Part shown: positions 24,094 to 35,579 of the stretch, piece by piece
Layout of the letters: each line of letters opens with the position of its first letter
Position numbering within the stretch: position 1 is the stretch's first letter
Origin: Ophiodon elongatus
Taxonomy: Eukaryota > Chordata > Actinopteri > Perciformes > Hexagrammidae
Length of the DNA: 64,000 nt
Assembly: GCA_016806645.1 (NCBI GenBank)
Contig: JACSYO010000548.1
Span: 507,001-571,000, forward strand
Direction: 5' to 3'
Notes under the pieces: generated by a model
The model's database searches: none
The model's input: the letters and a program-made list of their open reading frames with translations, nothing else
What the model was told of the DNA's origin: nothing
Translations under genes and position numbers: made by a program

Positions 24094-24210
24094 TTTATCT
24101 TAACCTTACATCATTTAACACATTGTAATACATAATAACTATCACTATGAGCGCTATTTTTAAGCTTAGTTTCCTCACACCACCGGTTATTAGTTGATTA
24201 CCTTTTGTAG

Positions 24211-24310
24211 TTTTGCGCGGCATATTTGGCTAACCGCTAACACGACTACCAGTACACACAGTGCAGTACCTCTCCACAACTCAGCCGCTGCTAATCTGGC
24301 AGACAGCTTG
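24211..24310 (+). CDS. Gene candidate A, exon 1 of 3 (partial CDS)
   Basis: The block follows ACCTTTTGTAG, a moderate acceptor, and ends AGACAGCTTG followed by GTGAGTTTA, a strong donor. Of the three frames only one is open through its 100 bases. It reads TTTSTHSAVPLHNSAAANLA before the donor and ends exactly on a codon boundary. There is no ATG in this frame, so it would be an internal coding exon; alternatively it is an untranslated first exon and the acceptor is chance. The next exon (25214) begins in the matching phase. The peptide matches no family I know. Confidence 0.35.
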
Positions 24311-25213
24311 GTGAGTTTAATTTTGTTTTGGGCAAAATTGTGTGATTGTGACGACGACTTCAAGCCGATTTCCTACATACGTCATCACTTTGGTTTTTTT
24401 CGTTTGAATGAAGTGTGTTTAACGACCCCTTAGAGCCAATTGATGTCTAGATTGGGAGTTAGCCAGTTGTAGGTTGTATTCATTAAATCACACAATACAG
24501 CAGTGATTGTTGTAGACACACTTTGCAGAGAGCTGCACTCTACTGAGTGCACCTTTCTGGTTCAGGTTCTGGTTAGGTTGGTCGAGTATCTCCGCTGCTG
24601 GAAAATGTGTTCTGTTCATGATATCCTGAATCCTGAAATATGGAACAAGGCAAGTTCAGCTCTGGAATTCACATAAGATTGAGATTCCTTTCCTGCAGTG
24701 TTGTGTCTGTCAGTATTCTCCGTCTAGCTTTTCTGCTGTAGTAGGGCAGACTATCCAGGGGCCTGCCACTTGGCAGGGAATCTGGATCCTTGGTCAGTAG
24801 CCAGTATTAAGATGCTACTGCTGTCAAGGGGCCCCGGAAGACAACCCAATAGCCAGGGCAGTAACTCACCCTTTAAGACCGTTGCCTTGTTTAGAAAAGT
24901 AATCTACCCCCAAGCCGCTGCCTCATTCTACACACGATACATCATTGACAAACACTGGCACAGCAGTATTCACAGCAGTCACACTCAGCCTCCCTGCTGC
25001 ACAGCATTTCTCAGCTTGCCCTTGCAGTGTGGAGCATTGTAGTCCACCTTTAGTTAGGCCAAAGAAAGAAAAAAAGAACAAGGAGTTGCACAGGAACGAA
25101 TCATACTTCCACTTGTCTGAGGGTATATTGTGATAATACTAGCAAGTTACATCTCATTTTCACTGTCCTTCCCATTGATACGGAGCTTTTCTGGAGCTAT
25201 TTTCTCCCTTCAG

Positions 25214-25280
25214 GGACTTCACGCAACACTTCAGATTCAAACCGTGGCCATTCACACTATTTTGAAATTCTACTGTAAAG
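25214..25280 (+). CDS. Gene candidate A, exon 2 of 3 (partial CDS)
   Basis: Its acceptor TTTTCTCCCTTCAG and donor CTGTAAAG followed by GTAAGACAC are both close to consensus. Only one of three frames is open over the 67 bases, reading GLHATLQIQTVAIHTILKFY and then CK. It starts in phase 0, as exon 1 predicts, and leaves one base over for exon 3. The following intron, 25281-25380, is exactly 100 bases, a typical compact fish intron, with GT-AG ends and a pyrimidine-rich CTTTCTCGATGTGCAG end. The helix-like hydrophobic run is the only visible protein feature. Confidence 0.4.
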
Positions 25281-25380
25281 GTAAGACACGATGATGATAG
25301 TAATTTAAATTATCCCACAAAAGTGCGGCAGTCCTCAGCAACAACAATCCAATTTACCTGCCGTCTTTCTCGATGTGCAG

Positions 25381-25472
25381 TTTTCCAAGCTGACAGAGAT
25401 GGACACATCACAAGCATCACGGCTGCCAATGATGAAGTTGCTCATGACCTTCTAAGAAAGCAGAATGGTTGA
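25381..25472 (+). CDS. Gene candidate A, terminal exon (partial CDS)
   Basis: Joined to exon 2 with one carried base, the frame reads VFQADRDGHITSITAANDEV and then AHDLLRKQNG before TGA at 25470-25472. An ATTAAA polyadenylation signal stands at 25554-25559, about 80 bases past the stop. The DRDGHITSI piece resembles half of an EF-hand loop (D-x-D-G-x-I), but it is too short and has no partner helix, so I do not call it one. A second frame in this exon is also open for 24 codons, so frame choice rests on the junction phases. No gene name can be given. Confidence 0.4.
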
Positions 25473-25553
25473 TGGAGCACTGAGGCCGTTTCTCTTTTGC
25501 TGTCTGGTGGATGTAATTTATGGACAGTGCTCAGTGTCCCCCTGGTAGAAATT

Positions 25554-25559
25554 ATTAAA
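25554..25559 (+). terminator. Possible polyadenylation signal ATTAAA
   Basis: This is the commonest variant of AATAAA and lies 82 bases downstream of the stop codon of gene candidate A. A 20-base T run follows from 25585, which could act as a U-rich downstream element. Confidence 0.35.
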
Positions 25560-25584
25560 TGTACAGTAAGGCTTTAGCATAGTC

Positions 25585-25648
25585 TTTTTTTTTTTTTTTT
25601 TTTTATTTGTCCATCTGAATTTAGTATTATATATATATATATATATAT
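25585..25648. repeat. Poly-T run and (TA)n microsatellite
   Basis: Twenty T residues at 25585-25604 are followed after a short spacer by about ten TA units at 25628-25648. On the minus strand the T run is a poly-A, but I see no recognisable SINE or LINE body next to it. Confidence 0.95.
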
Positions 25649-28196
25649 TCACATGCTGTAGTTCTGGGCAATCTAAAGTTTTTTTGGGAAGTTTTTCTAC
25701 AGCAGATTCACAGCCACATAATTATTAATTTATGTAGCTCGAACTCCATCGGTTGTGAGATGACAATTCCTGCCTGGAAGAGGCGAGGGTGTTTGCACGG
25801 CATCCTCGCAGTTAACCTAGAAAAGGGTGAACGTCAACTGCAAAAGAAAGGACAAAGGCAACGAAGATGCAATTTAATCAACTTTATTTTCATGTCACTT
25901 AATGGATAAGATTGCCTTAACAAAACGTTATACTTCTTTACTTAAAGAACAAATGAACGGGGGGCTCAAATTGAAGGAAACAAAATAGAATAGGGAAGGT
26001 AACAGGTACTCACTATTGTTGAGTATTACCTAATAACAGCTGCAGTCTTTGTTTTTTCAACACACAAAATGTATCTGATCAAAGCTCAAACTTATTTTAG
26101 GATAATTATGGTGGGGACTCGTGGCTTTGCAAATTGCTCTCGATACATGCATCTTTAAATAATTTGGCTTTTACCTTGGGCACTGAATTGAAATTTTTCT
26201 CTGACTCATCTAAATCGTCACTATTTTAGTGGTGACAGCAGTTCAACCATTTAACAAATGAATATCCAAACCAGTTGATATGCATGATGTCCCACGATGT
26301 GCTCTTATAAATAAAGGGGTGCCTTTCCCATTTCTGTCTGATCTGGGCTTTGTCTTTCATCAAGCATGCGCATAAGGAAACACCAAGCTTGTCAGCCAAA
26401 AAAAAAGGAAAAACATTTTTGGAGAAAACAAGATTTCAAACTGCTTATTAGCAACATGCTGTAGACCCAGAAAGACAAAATACATCAAAGTTAACGCAGC
26501 AGGGCAGGCTCATGAGATCTAAAGTATTAATGATCCTGCCACAGATGCAACTGTTTTGCAGTTGTAGGCCATTGTAGGAAATTATTATTGAACAGCATTT
26601 TTTGAAAACTTTTTCCCAATGCGGCTGGACTCCCCCTATGACAGGTAAAGCTAAGTCAATTATATTCATACAGCCCAATCGGCTTTACAATCTGTACAAT
26701 ATGCAGCACTGCCTATTCTTAGACTCTGGGAAAACTGCTGCTGCTTCAGATGGTCAGTCCACCTCTGCTTGCACAGCAAAACTTGATATTCTTCACTAAG
26801 TGATCGATAAATTCAAAGTGATGCAGCCGTCCGTCTTGACAGTCTTTGTAGCTGTTAAGTTTATTTTGAAACAGACCAATTTGGTTGCAGTTTGAATAAA
26901 ACATTGTGTTACGTTTAATGTTGAGAGAATCTGTACATTTGCAATCTGTATGTTGTAAAGCCCCAGAGAATAGCATAACTTCTACAGATCCATTTTATTA
27001 TTTATATTCGTCTTTTTAAAAGGCCATTTATTGGAAAACACTTATCCATTTCTATCTATCTGACCTTTCCTTGCTGACTCAACATAATTTTTTTTTTCAG
27101 ATGACCTAGAAACAAAAAAACAATAATATGTTTGTCATTTTATGTCCATGAATGAAATGACAAAAGATGTTGGTTAGGTTATTTGAATGGTGTGTTGTAA
27201 CACTGCCATAACTATGTCATGAAAACTGACTTTAAGATGATTTAAACTTTAAAACAAGTGAGTTAATGTCAAATCAGTAGCATATTGTCACTTCTGTAGT
27301 GGTTTATCGTGACAACTTGACATTAGCCAAAGGGATGTAAGCTGTGATAAACATGTCATGGTCCGCCTTAAATGCAGTAATAAACTGTTATTACCCTCAA
27401 ACGCTTTCAACACAGTGTCATGCATAATTAATTACGTTTCCTTGAGTAAAGTGGTTGAGTCTTGAGGCTTCATAAAGACGTAATATGGTGTAATGACAGT
27501 CATAAACAATCATTAAATTGATTCCATGTTAATGACATAGTAATGACACTATTACGCCAGCCTTATTTGTTCCCATTTTAATAGTATCATCTAAAAGATG
27601 CTTAAAATCACCAAATATATGTGCAGAGGGAAGTAACCCCTACCTCAGTTGCTTATCCACTTCTCACTTTAATTAGACACCTATGCAGTGAGACACACAT
27701 CAACAACCACAGCAGAAGTCCCCTGAGATAAATGGGGGGTGCAGAAGATTTGTTCAGTTGGTGCTGCTTTGTCTCTGTTGTGGAGACATCAATAAGGATA
27801 TGTCGACACAGACACTAGCAGGGGTTTTGGCACGTACATCAGTTGTGACCTTTGGCAAAAGAAGAAGAAAAAAACAGGATGCGTTGTTAAAACCTGCGAA
27901 TACGACATGCTATGTCATATCCAGCAAGGTTAAGAGGTAGCTGACAAACTGCAACAGATGGACAACCGCTTGGCATCTGACACCCTGCGAGTCAAGCTCT
28001 AAAAGCAGCAGCAAAAAAAAAAAAAGAAGTGAGAGAAAAGGCTGTTGATCTGTCTGGCTGCAGTCTGGAACAGTTTCACTGCAGCAGAGTCAGTTCAATA
28101 TGCAGTGAAACATTTACATTCACTCAATGTTTCTTTCAGTTGGGGTAATGAGGCTGTAGTGGTAGGCGAGGATATCAGTCTGGTATATTTCCTGTG

Positions 28197-28199
<3 letters not shown>
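25649..28199. other. Non-coding DNA with one decayed repeat fragment
   Basis: AT-rich sequence with no convincing exon. The only recognised piece is the fragment at 26655-26745. Short frames on both strands are ignored. Confidence 0.4.
26655..26745 (-). mobile_element. Decayed fragment of the (AATTG)n-tailed repeat
   Basis: The minus strand has TTGTACAGATTGTAAAGCCG and ATTGGGCTGTATGAATATAA, matching the 3' end of the element at 19250-19701 with about 35 bases deleted between the two phrases. The upstream CCCAGAGTCTAAGAATAGGC also fits the family. It is older and more diverged than the 19-kb copy. Confidence 0.55.

Positions 28200-28238
<39 letters not shown>
28200..28238. repeat. (TA)19 microsatellite
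   Basis: Nineteen to twenty perfect TA units. The alternating Tyr-Ile frames at 28045-28418 derive from it. Confidence 0.97.
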
Positions 28239-28242
<4 letters not shown>

Positions 28243-31200
28243 TGGTACCATCATGTAAACAGAACTCAAGAGTGAAAATAAGTAATTCAGCCCGTCGGAG
28301 AAAAAGCATTGAGGACATCTTCCTTCACATGTCTTGGCCTCTAATCAAGTGCGCTACACACTGGCATACACATTTTCAGGCAATGTCAGCCAATGCTAAT
28401 AAGACGGACAGAATCTAATGGGTGATTTTTGTAGCCAATACAGACCCCACATCAGGCATCTACTGTATATCTGCATCTAATCTGCATTAGTGCTGCAGCA
28501 GCCACTGCAGCCTGAGCTTTGTAATCAATCAGTCAAACAATAATAGATGCGAAAGGCAAAAAGGATTCCTTTTTGGGTGGAGAAATGTGTTCAGGAGTAT
28601 TGCATCGCGATGGTCGAACTACCGGCTCCTTCTGCAGATGAACACTTCTTTAGGACGTAGTGTGATGTAGAGCTTAATCTCTAAATCATCATGTGTGACA
28701 GTATGTATTCAACCCGTGCCGCCTCCTCTTTTCACACCAGAGTCATCAATTTGTTTTGATATTGTGGCTGTCAGGATGTCAAGGTGTGTTTAGCATTTTG
28801 GTGGAAAATTCTATTTGCAAACAATTATGTTCTGTATTATGTAGTTCAAAACATAATCGCTCCCACTTTACGCTCTACACTCCCTTTGTACTTGTGATGG
28901 CGCATATGCCATTTTGTAGGTGCTTTTATCTTAAGTGCCTTAAAGTATCACGAGCGCTTTTATTTTCTGTGTATGTGGCCTCAGTGGGTTTGAACCTGAA
29001 ATATGTTTGTGACGTGCTCAACGAATCAAACCATGTAGCATGTTGTGTCTGCAAAGCAGTCTGGCTTCCAGCTGATGCTCTAGTTTTTATGTTGGAGAAT
29101 ATATTCAGTCTAACCTCATTTTTGTTGCACGGCAGAGAGTGACTGAAGTACACAGGGACACTGCGTGTTCTGCAAAGTTAATATGACAAGTATGTCTTTA
29201 TTGGGAACTTGGAAAAGGCTCACTTATTTTACACTTTACAATTCTAACTTTTAGAGGTCAAGTTTGTGTCTGTGTGCAAAATGGAACTCTCAACACCAGT
29301 TGTGTCATGAATTGAATTTTTATAATAATGTGTAATAATGTATTAAAAATGAAAACTGGAAAGAATCTTAGTAATTTGCACTATTGCCATGTATGGTTTT
29401 TTTAATGAGTTTTTACAAATGATTTATCTAATTTATCTTTTTTTTTTTTAATAGTACACATTTAACATTTTATATATATATATATTTTATGATTACCAAA
29501 TAATTTGTGAATGGATAACATGAAATTTAATCTTTACTTTAAGGAGGGCCATTCAACCCTGTGACAGAGAGAAGTGTGGCTGTGGCAGCGTGATGATACA
29601 GACTATCTCGGTAGTCACTCAACAATCTACAGCAATAGATTACTTTTGAGACAAGAAAATGTTGAAACACTATGATTATGCGGCAATATCTGAAGTTATA
29701 AATCATCCTTGATTGACTTTAAAGATAGCACTATCATTTAAGACAGCAAGTTGTTGAGTCCAGCTTTGTGTGTCTTATGACTGAGAAGAAAGGGTGGAAC
29801 ATTTGATGCATCAATCAAGTCCAAAGGGATAATTACTGACAACGCAACTACACTGAAACTTCAGATTATTTATTCATGATTTCTTTTCCACCGAACAGCC
29901 CAAGTTTTGAACAACAGTCCAAAACCCAATAATATTCAAGTCACTGTAATGTAACAACAGAAAACAAGCCTTTGTTGTGCTCGCAGCCCTTGACATGTTC
30001 TTTTGGCGGACACCTTTCCATCCTGTGTGTCGGTGGAATTTGATTTTCTGTTACAGTTTAGGCAGCTGAGATTTTGTTACCTGCCATAAGAAAATATAGA
30101 TATTTAAAATCTGGTTGGTTTCCTTTTTCCCCCTAAGTTGTAAACTTGGCCCTTCAAAAAACATCTGAAGCTGAGGGTCATGAATGTCAACATATATAAA
30201 TACCCATGTCAACTCTGGAATTCAAGTGAGCGAAGGCAAAACACCCAAACTGCATTTGTATGCGTTTTCCTATGACGGAAGTGATAGATAGTCTCTACCA
30301 GGCTCTGACTAGCAACGCTGTTCATTGGAAGTAATCCGAGGGATGGCGGAGGAGTTGGGTTCAGGCTGCGGACTGTGTGAGACTGATATGGACTGAGAGA
30401 GAACATCACAAGTCCCTGAGCTGGGGTTTCTCTGTCAGCCAGCGATGCCTGCGGCTCGCCCAAGGGCCCGTTGGCAAAGAAAGCTCCCAGAGCGTTCCAC
30501 CTGCAATGTCACGTTGATTACACAGGGGGGGAAGAGCAGAAAGGAGGTTACTGATCACGTTTTGCTCTCTCTTGCCAGGCTGACTTTGACTTTCTGTCTC
30601 TCTTCCTGACTCCCTCTGTCTTTCTCTGAGCCCACCGAAACCCGAACTTCTCAAAAGAAAACAAGCGAGGAAGGGTCAATCCTCTCGATTCCAATTGCCC
30701 GAAAGGCTTAGCACATCTGTCAGAATCTGCCAGGGATGGTGGAATTGAAGGAGGTTGCCATGACAACATGTGTCTCCCGGGAGGGTGGGGGTGTGGGGGG
30801 GAGACGCCTTTTTAAACGCCAACAGGGTCTTTTCTCACCTTGCTGCCCGGGAGAAAATGTCCCACTAGAGCACACTAATGGTTCTGTGGAGGTCACCTCT
30901 CTGAATCTGCCTATGACGCTGCAGCAGCAACAACCGGGAGACGTTCACTCTAGAGGTGTGATTTTTTTTTTTTTTCCTTTCTTTTTTGTCCCGTTCATGG
31001 AACTTTTCTGTTACTCTTAACACTGTTAATGGCCTGTACAGAAAGTTGTCCACTGACCTCCTGAAAAGAACTGCGGCGTCAAACTGACTGGAACAGAACA
31101 TGAAAAAAAGGCAGCCCCCTCCACACACGCACACACCCTCCCTCCCTCCGTCATTATGGCTCCTTGTTATCCAGGTTCAACAGAACAAGAAACAGCAATC

Positions 31201-32708
31201 TTCTCAACAAGACAGTGGTCTTTTCTCTTCAGGCTGACATACCGCACAACCTCGTGTGTGGAAGCCGGAAAACAACGCCTGGCGCCACTATGCTTGGCAG
31301 ATCTAAGAGCCGTCTCTTGTGCTGTGTATTTCTTCCTCTAATTGGTCCAGACCCCGTACTCAGGATCTCAGTGGCTTTACTTCACCTATTGGGGGAAACA
31401 GAGGATGGGCAGCACAGTGCGGGGGGTGTGGGGTGTGGGGGGGGGAGGCATCGGGGGGTACATCCAGAGGGCATAATTACCAGCAAATCTGTGCACACCC
31501 GCTATCACGGTATTGATGGGTTTTGTGGACCAGTATTTGTTATCGGGTGGCAAGGGCTGGTGCACCCTCATTAACACTTCTCACCTCTGGAGCAGAAAGC
31601 AGTGGAAGTAAACAAGCTAGAAAAAAAAAAAAAAAAAAAGAAAGTCGGTTGTTTTCACACAAGCAATCACAGCGTGCCTGCATGCACATGCAAGCAATAG
31701 TGCTCACACACAGACCCACATGTCCACACAGGCACACGCAAGGTTTTACATTTTGAAATTCATAATGGAGTTTGTGTATGTGAAAAAATGTGTTTTGCAC
31801 CAAGGCGAAATACTCAGTAAATAAAAGTATTCTTTCTATTCTTGCTTGTTTGCCCCTCTAATACTCAAAAATCTATCTATTATGCAAGAATATACAGTTA
31901 ATTTTGTTCGTTTTACTGTTGGTTCAAAGCGTTGCCTCAATCCCCTTGATCTCCCCTTTAGTTTTAGTTATGTTTCTGCCCCTGACATTTTGATGATGTC
32001 ATTGAATGATGTAATTGAAGGGTGGAGGTTCTGCAATATTGCTTTCTTTGGAGGCAATTAATCAAAATCACCTGAAAAACTCTGCAGCACTGCCTATTTT
32101 CACTGTCTGTCTTTAGTTTTCAAGATCCGCTCACGTAAAAAAAGACAAATTAATAAATAACAAAAATCTCTCAGACTGCCATCTGAAAAAACAAAAAACA
32201 AACCCTGATGTCTCAAAACTGTCACTGGCTTAATGACAGAAAATATCTCATAGTTCCAGTCTTTGTCAAAACATTGTGACATTTTGTCAAGATGATGAGG
32301 AAAACGTTTTGTTGAACAATTCAAAAGGGTCGTTATAGAATACATCTTCAAGCAGACAGTTTAAAACTTACATTTAAAGAATGTCGTCTGTTCTGAAAGC
32401 CTGTAGAGATACTTGTTTACTCTCATTGGATATGGTTTGGATGAGCGTAGCTATTCTTGTGCCTGAGTCAAACATCTCTCTCCCAGTAGTCAGGTGTACT
32501 TTTGTTTCCTATTATGTGACAACTGTTTGTCTAAATACACAGAACGACAACAAAGCCCGTTTGTGTGTCTCATTATGCGTCATTAAAGTAAAAATGTTCT
32601 ATTCCTGTTTTTAATCAATTATTAGTATTATTATTAAAATGTTCTTAAAAACAATTATAACCAGTTTCCTTACTACACCTAACCTCGGCAAGTTAAATAG
32701 TTTATTTT
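28239..32708. other. Non-coding DNA with a GC-rich central part
   Basis: Bases 30400-31600 are GC-richer, with homopurine/homopyrimidine runs, a poly-T near 30961, a 19-base poly-A at 31621-31639 and frames of up to 136 codons on both strands. Without splice sites in phase or known domains I call no gene. A short (TA)8 lies at 29470-29485. The 128-codon frame at 28756-29142 is Cys-rich but unrecognised. Confidence 0.4.
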
Positions 32709-32753
32709 TATATATATATATATATACATATACACACACACACACACACATAT

Positions 32754-32790
<37 letters not shown>

Positions 32791-32813
32791 CATACACACA
32801 TACATACACACAC
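32709..32813. repeat. Compound (TA)n(CA)n(TA)n(CATA)n microsatellite
   Basis: About 105 bases alternate between TA and CA blocks and end in CATACATACACACATACATAC. Alternating purine-pyrimidine DNA of this length can adopt Z-form. Frames through it on both strands are artefacts. Confidence 0.95.
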
Positions 32814-33659
32814 CTACCTGGCACCTTGTCTTAGTCAAAAACACAACTTTAACATATTAGCTTTTTTGCTTTACACTCCTCTATTAACAGTTTGATATAC
32901 TGTCAGAATGATTTCCCCCTTGCACAGGTGGTAAGATATTAAATCTCACAATTCATACTCACTAGGTTTTGAAAAAGAGTGTCAGATATGCTGCGTTGCA
33001 ATGTAAAATTCCATGTTTATTCTCCACAAACATAAGTTACATGTGCTTGTCGTCTATGTTTTCCTTGCACCTTTTGTTTTACACAGTATCCAATTTGTTG
33101 AAGCTTCAGCCATAACAGTCATTTTTTGCCGTTTACAGATAATTTGACAAGCTTGAATTATTGGATGGACTCTGAATTATCAGAGCCGGAGATGTGATTT
33201 AAAGAAGTGTGTTGTTCATTACTTTTACACTGTACTCCAGGGGGACTGCATACATGGCAGCATCGGGCTCGGCGGTTGCAATTAACATCTTGTGACTTGA
33301 TGTTCCCCCATACATTTTTAATAAACCTATTACAAACAGGGATATTGTTGTTATGCAACTAAAGCTTAGTGCAGTGACGTACAGTAATCAGTTAGCAGAC
33401 CAAATTAGTTTACATACGTTTTGCCGTTTTTAAAATCACAGTTTGTAACTGCATTTAGTCTAACTTTTACAAGCCTGTTATACATTGTATAACCTTGCGA
33501 TACAAAATAAATATATTAGATTATTTGCCAGTCAAATCTGCGTTTACTTAAGCCACATTTAACATGTCTTCTCATTTGCACGGCAATATTTTGACATTTC
33601 TTTACAAGACATCCCTAATAATGACTGAAGTCAGCGTGACTCCTTCATTTTAAAGTAAA
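32814..33659. other. Non-coding DNA, nothing recognised
   Basis: AT-rich sequence without repeats or exons that I can support. Confidence 0.45.
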
Positions 33660-34130
33660 CCGAGCTAGTGAACATAATTCTGAAAACATAACAAGGTAGA
33701 ATAAATATGTGAATAATGAGTCACAGTCACAATATGACATGGAGTGGTCAGTGTACATACTGAGCATTGAGCTCCGGCACGCTAATGAAATTTGCAGGTT
33801 TCATTACGGCGCCACACGACTGATACAAATGGCGGCGTGGGGACATTCCCGACCCCGTCTGATTCTATCTCCCCGTTATCAGCCTCCCTGGTGTATTTCT
33901 GTGTGAAGGACACGGTAAAAGGCTGCAGTCAGTCATTGATCTGACGCCTTTGACTCGAAAATGCAATTAAAGGCTGGCCACAACTCCGTGGGTGGTTATT
34001 AAAAGGCGCGATGCTGCACATTCAGATGTCTAAATCTGGATACACACAGTTATGATTAATTCCTAATTACTCAGGCCTGATTCCACAGACTTCAAGACTG
34101 CACAGGATCGATTTCAATAAGGTGTTCCTT
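33660..34130. promoter_or_regulatory. Candidate conserved enhancer block
   Basis: The block differs from its surroundings in being compositionally even and motif-dense. It contains a perfect AP-1 site TGAGTCA (33717-33723), a YY1-like AAATGGCGGC (33827-33836), homeodomain-type CTAATGAAAT, TGATTAATTCC and CTAATTACTC, and no repeats or coding frame. This is the texture of vertebrate conserved non-coding elements near developmental genes. Conservation itself is not visible from one sequence. Confidence 0.3.
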
Positions 34131-34483
34131 TTCAATGTGTATTTCTTCAGCTTTTAATTGGTGTGAAAGCACAGCCCCCCGATGCGGACAGTGGGCACAC
34201 TTGCTGAAAGTGAATAATGAAACTATAAATGGTGTGTTATGTTGATAATTTAGCCGTACTCACTGAGAGAGTTCAACTTCTGGCCAAAATATTTGTGTCA
34301 TGATTTATTTTCACTGCTGATGAGGATTTTTAAATGTCACCTCATTAGGTTTCTTATTCTTGTTGGTAACACTTCTTGTATCTCAGTGGCACGTGTCCAA
34401 ACTTTTTTTTGGACTGGGGCGACCCAAGTGGGGCAATGACTTATTCAGGGTCTGAAGTACATGTGGCCGCACACACCACTCTG

Positions 34484-34700
34484 TAGCAGTACACCTGGCT
34501 CCTCTCCCTCGAACTCACTCCAAACTGACAGACCGCTGTTACTCCAGGGGTAAGCTTGGACCTTCATGACAGCTCTCTATTTTAGGCAAAAACTGGATTG
34601 CAAACATGTTATTCATTATGTCCTCATCCTTCTCTCTTGTGCCTGAATATGTAAGTTGATGTTAACTGCTGATATGAAGATTGGAGCACCGCAGGAGTAG
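34484..34700 (+). repeat. Direct repeat, copy 1 (partner at 36699)
   Basis: Shared with 36699-36925 in the same orientation: TAGCAGTACACCTGGCTCCT, CACTCCAAACTGACA, GACCTTCATGACAGCTCTCT, TTTTAGGCAAA, TATGTCCTCATCCTTCTCTC and TTGTGCCTGAATATGT. Copy 1 runs into the (AC)n array. It could be a dispersed element, a local duplication, or remnants of two terminal repeats of one 2.2-kb element. No coding capacity. Confidence 0.85.
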
Positions 34701-34713
34701 TTATTATTCTGTT

Positions 34714-34714
<1 letters not shown>

Positions 34715-34746
<32 letters not shown>
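34715..34746. repeat. (AC)16 microsatellite
   Basis: Sixteen perfect AC units, directly abutting the end of direct-repeat copy 1. The second copy of the direct repeat has no such array. Confidence 0.97.
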
Positions 34747-34749
<3 letters not shown>

Positions 34750-34995
34750 TGTCTCCACTACTCATATCTGCTTTCAAGATGAACATTGCAGTATCTTACA
34801 GTTTCTTACATTCCTGTGCTTCAAATTTTTTATTTAACTCGTCAAACAGTTGTTTCAAACTAAGGCCCCAGCTATGACCGGAGATATTGCCAATCATAGT
34901 TTAGGATAATGGGGTGGCCAATCAGATTTCAGGCATGCCCTGTGTCATTCCCTAGATACGCCCCTGCCGTACCTGCAGTGCATTATTATTAATAG

Positions 34996-35579
34996 CATAG
35001 AAATAGAAAACGATTAGAGAAGACAATTGAACTGTTGTCTGTGGTCATGTGACTAGCACAAAAGTAAATGGCGATTGTTATAGTTGTTATGGTGACAAAG
35101 CACATCATTTCGGGGGGTGGGGAGGGGGTAAACTGTTGACGCAGCTCAGGAGACGGGTGGCTGGCTATTTAGCTAGGTAGCTTCTTTATGTGGAGCGAGA
35201 CTTAGCGCTGCCACCAGCCACTAGACCGCTGACCAGCGTGTTAAAGCATGGCGGAATTAGTAAGCTAGCCAACTTGCCAGCTGTCCGCTAGTTAGCGAGT
35301 TAGCTTGCTAAAGCATGCTTTAATGCTACACTGGTTTCAGAAAGTGAGCCGGACAAAGTTGTCACTCATCTGGTGATAGCAATGTGCTTTGCTGTGCTGT
35401 GACATGAATGTGTGGATGAAACATTAAGTTGACCTCACATCAGTGAGTCCACAACTTCCGTAAGTCGGTTTAGCTCATACGGAAGTTAGCCTGCTACAAC
35501 GGTCACAATGGCAACTGTAAACATCGTGCTAAGTTGATTTTAATGGAAATGTCCGTTCTACTCCTGTTCTATTTCTATG
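34996..35579. mobile_element. Possible MITE with 13-bp inverted ends
   Basis: CATAGAAATAGAA at 34996-35008 and its exact complement TTCTATTTCTATG at 35567-35579 bracket about 580 bases. The interior is GC-richer and includes GCTAGTTAGCGAGTTAGCTTG-type wording common in fish repeats and 5' regions. No clear target duplication was found, so the boundaries may lie slightly outside the matched arms. It lies between the two direct repeats at 34484 and 36699. Confidence 0.4.

Noticed and set aside
28045..28418. Frames with alternating Tyr-Ile
   Set aside because: Product of the (TA)n array at 28200-28238.
28756..29142. 128-codon Cys-rich frame
   Set aside because: Unrecognised, no conserved spacing of the cysteines, no splice or promoter context.
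31164..31574. 136-codon frame in a GC-rich region
   Set aside because: Overlapping frames on both strands and G-runs suggest composition; no domain is visible.
32611..32860. Tyr/Ile/Thr/His-rich frames on both strands
   Set aside because: They translate the compound TA/CA microsatellite.
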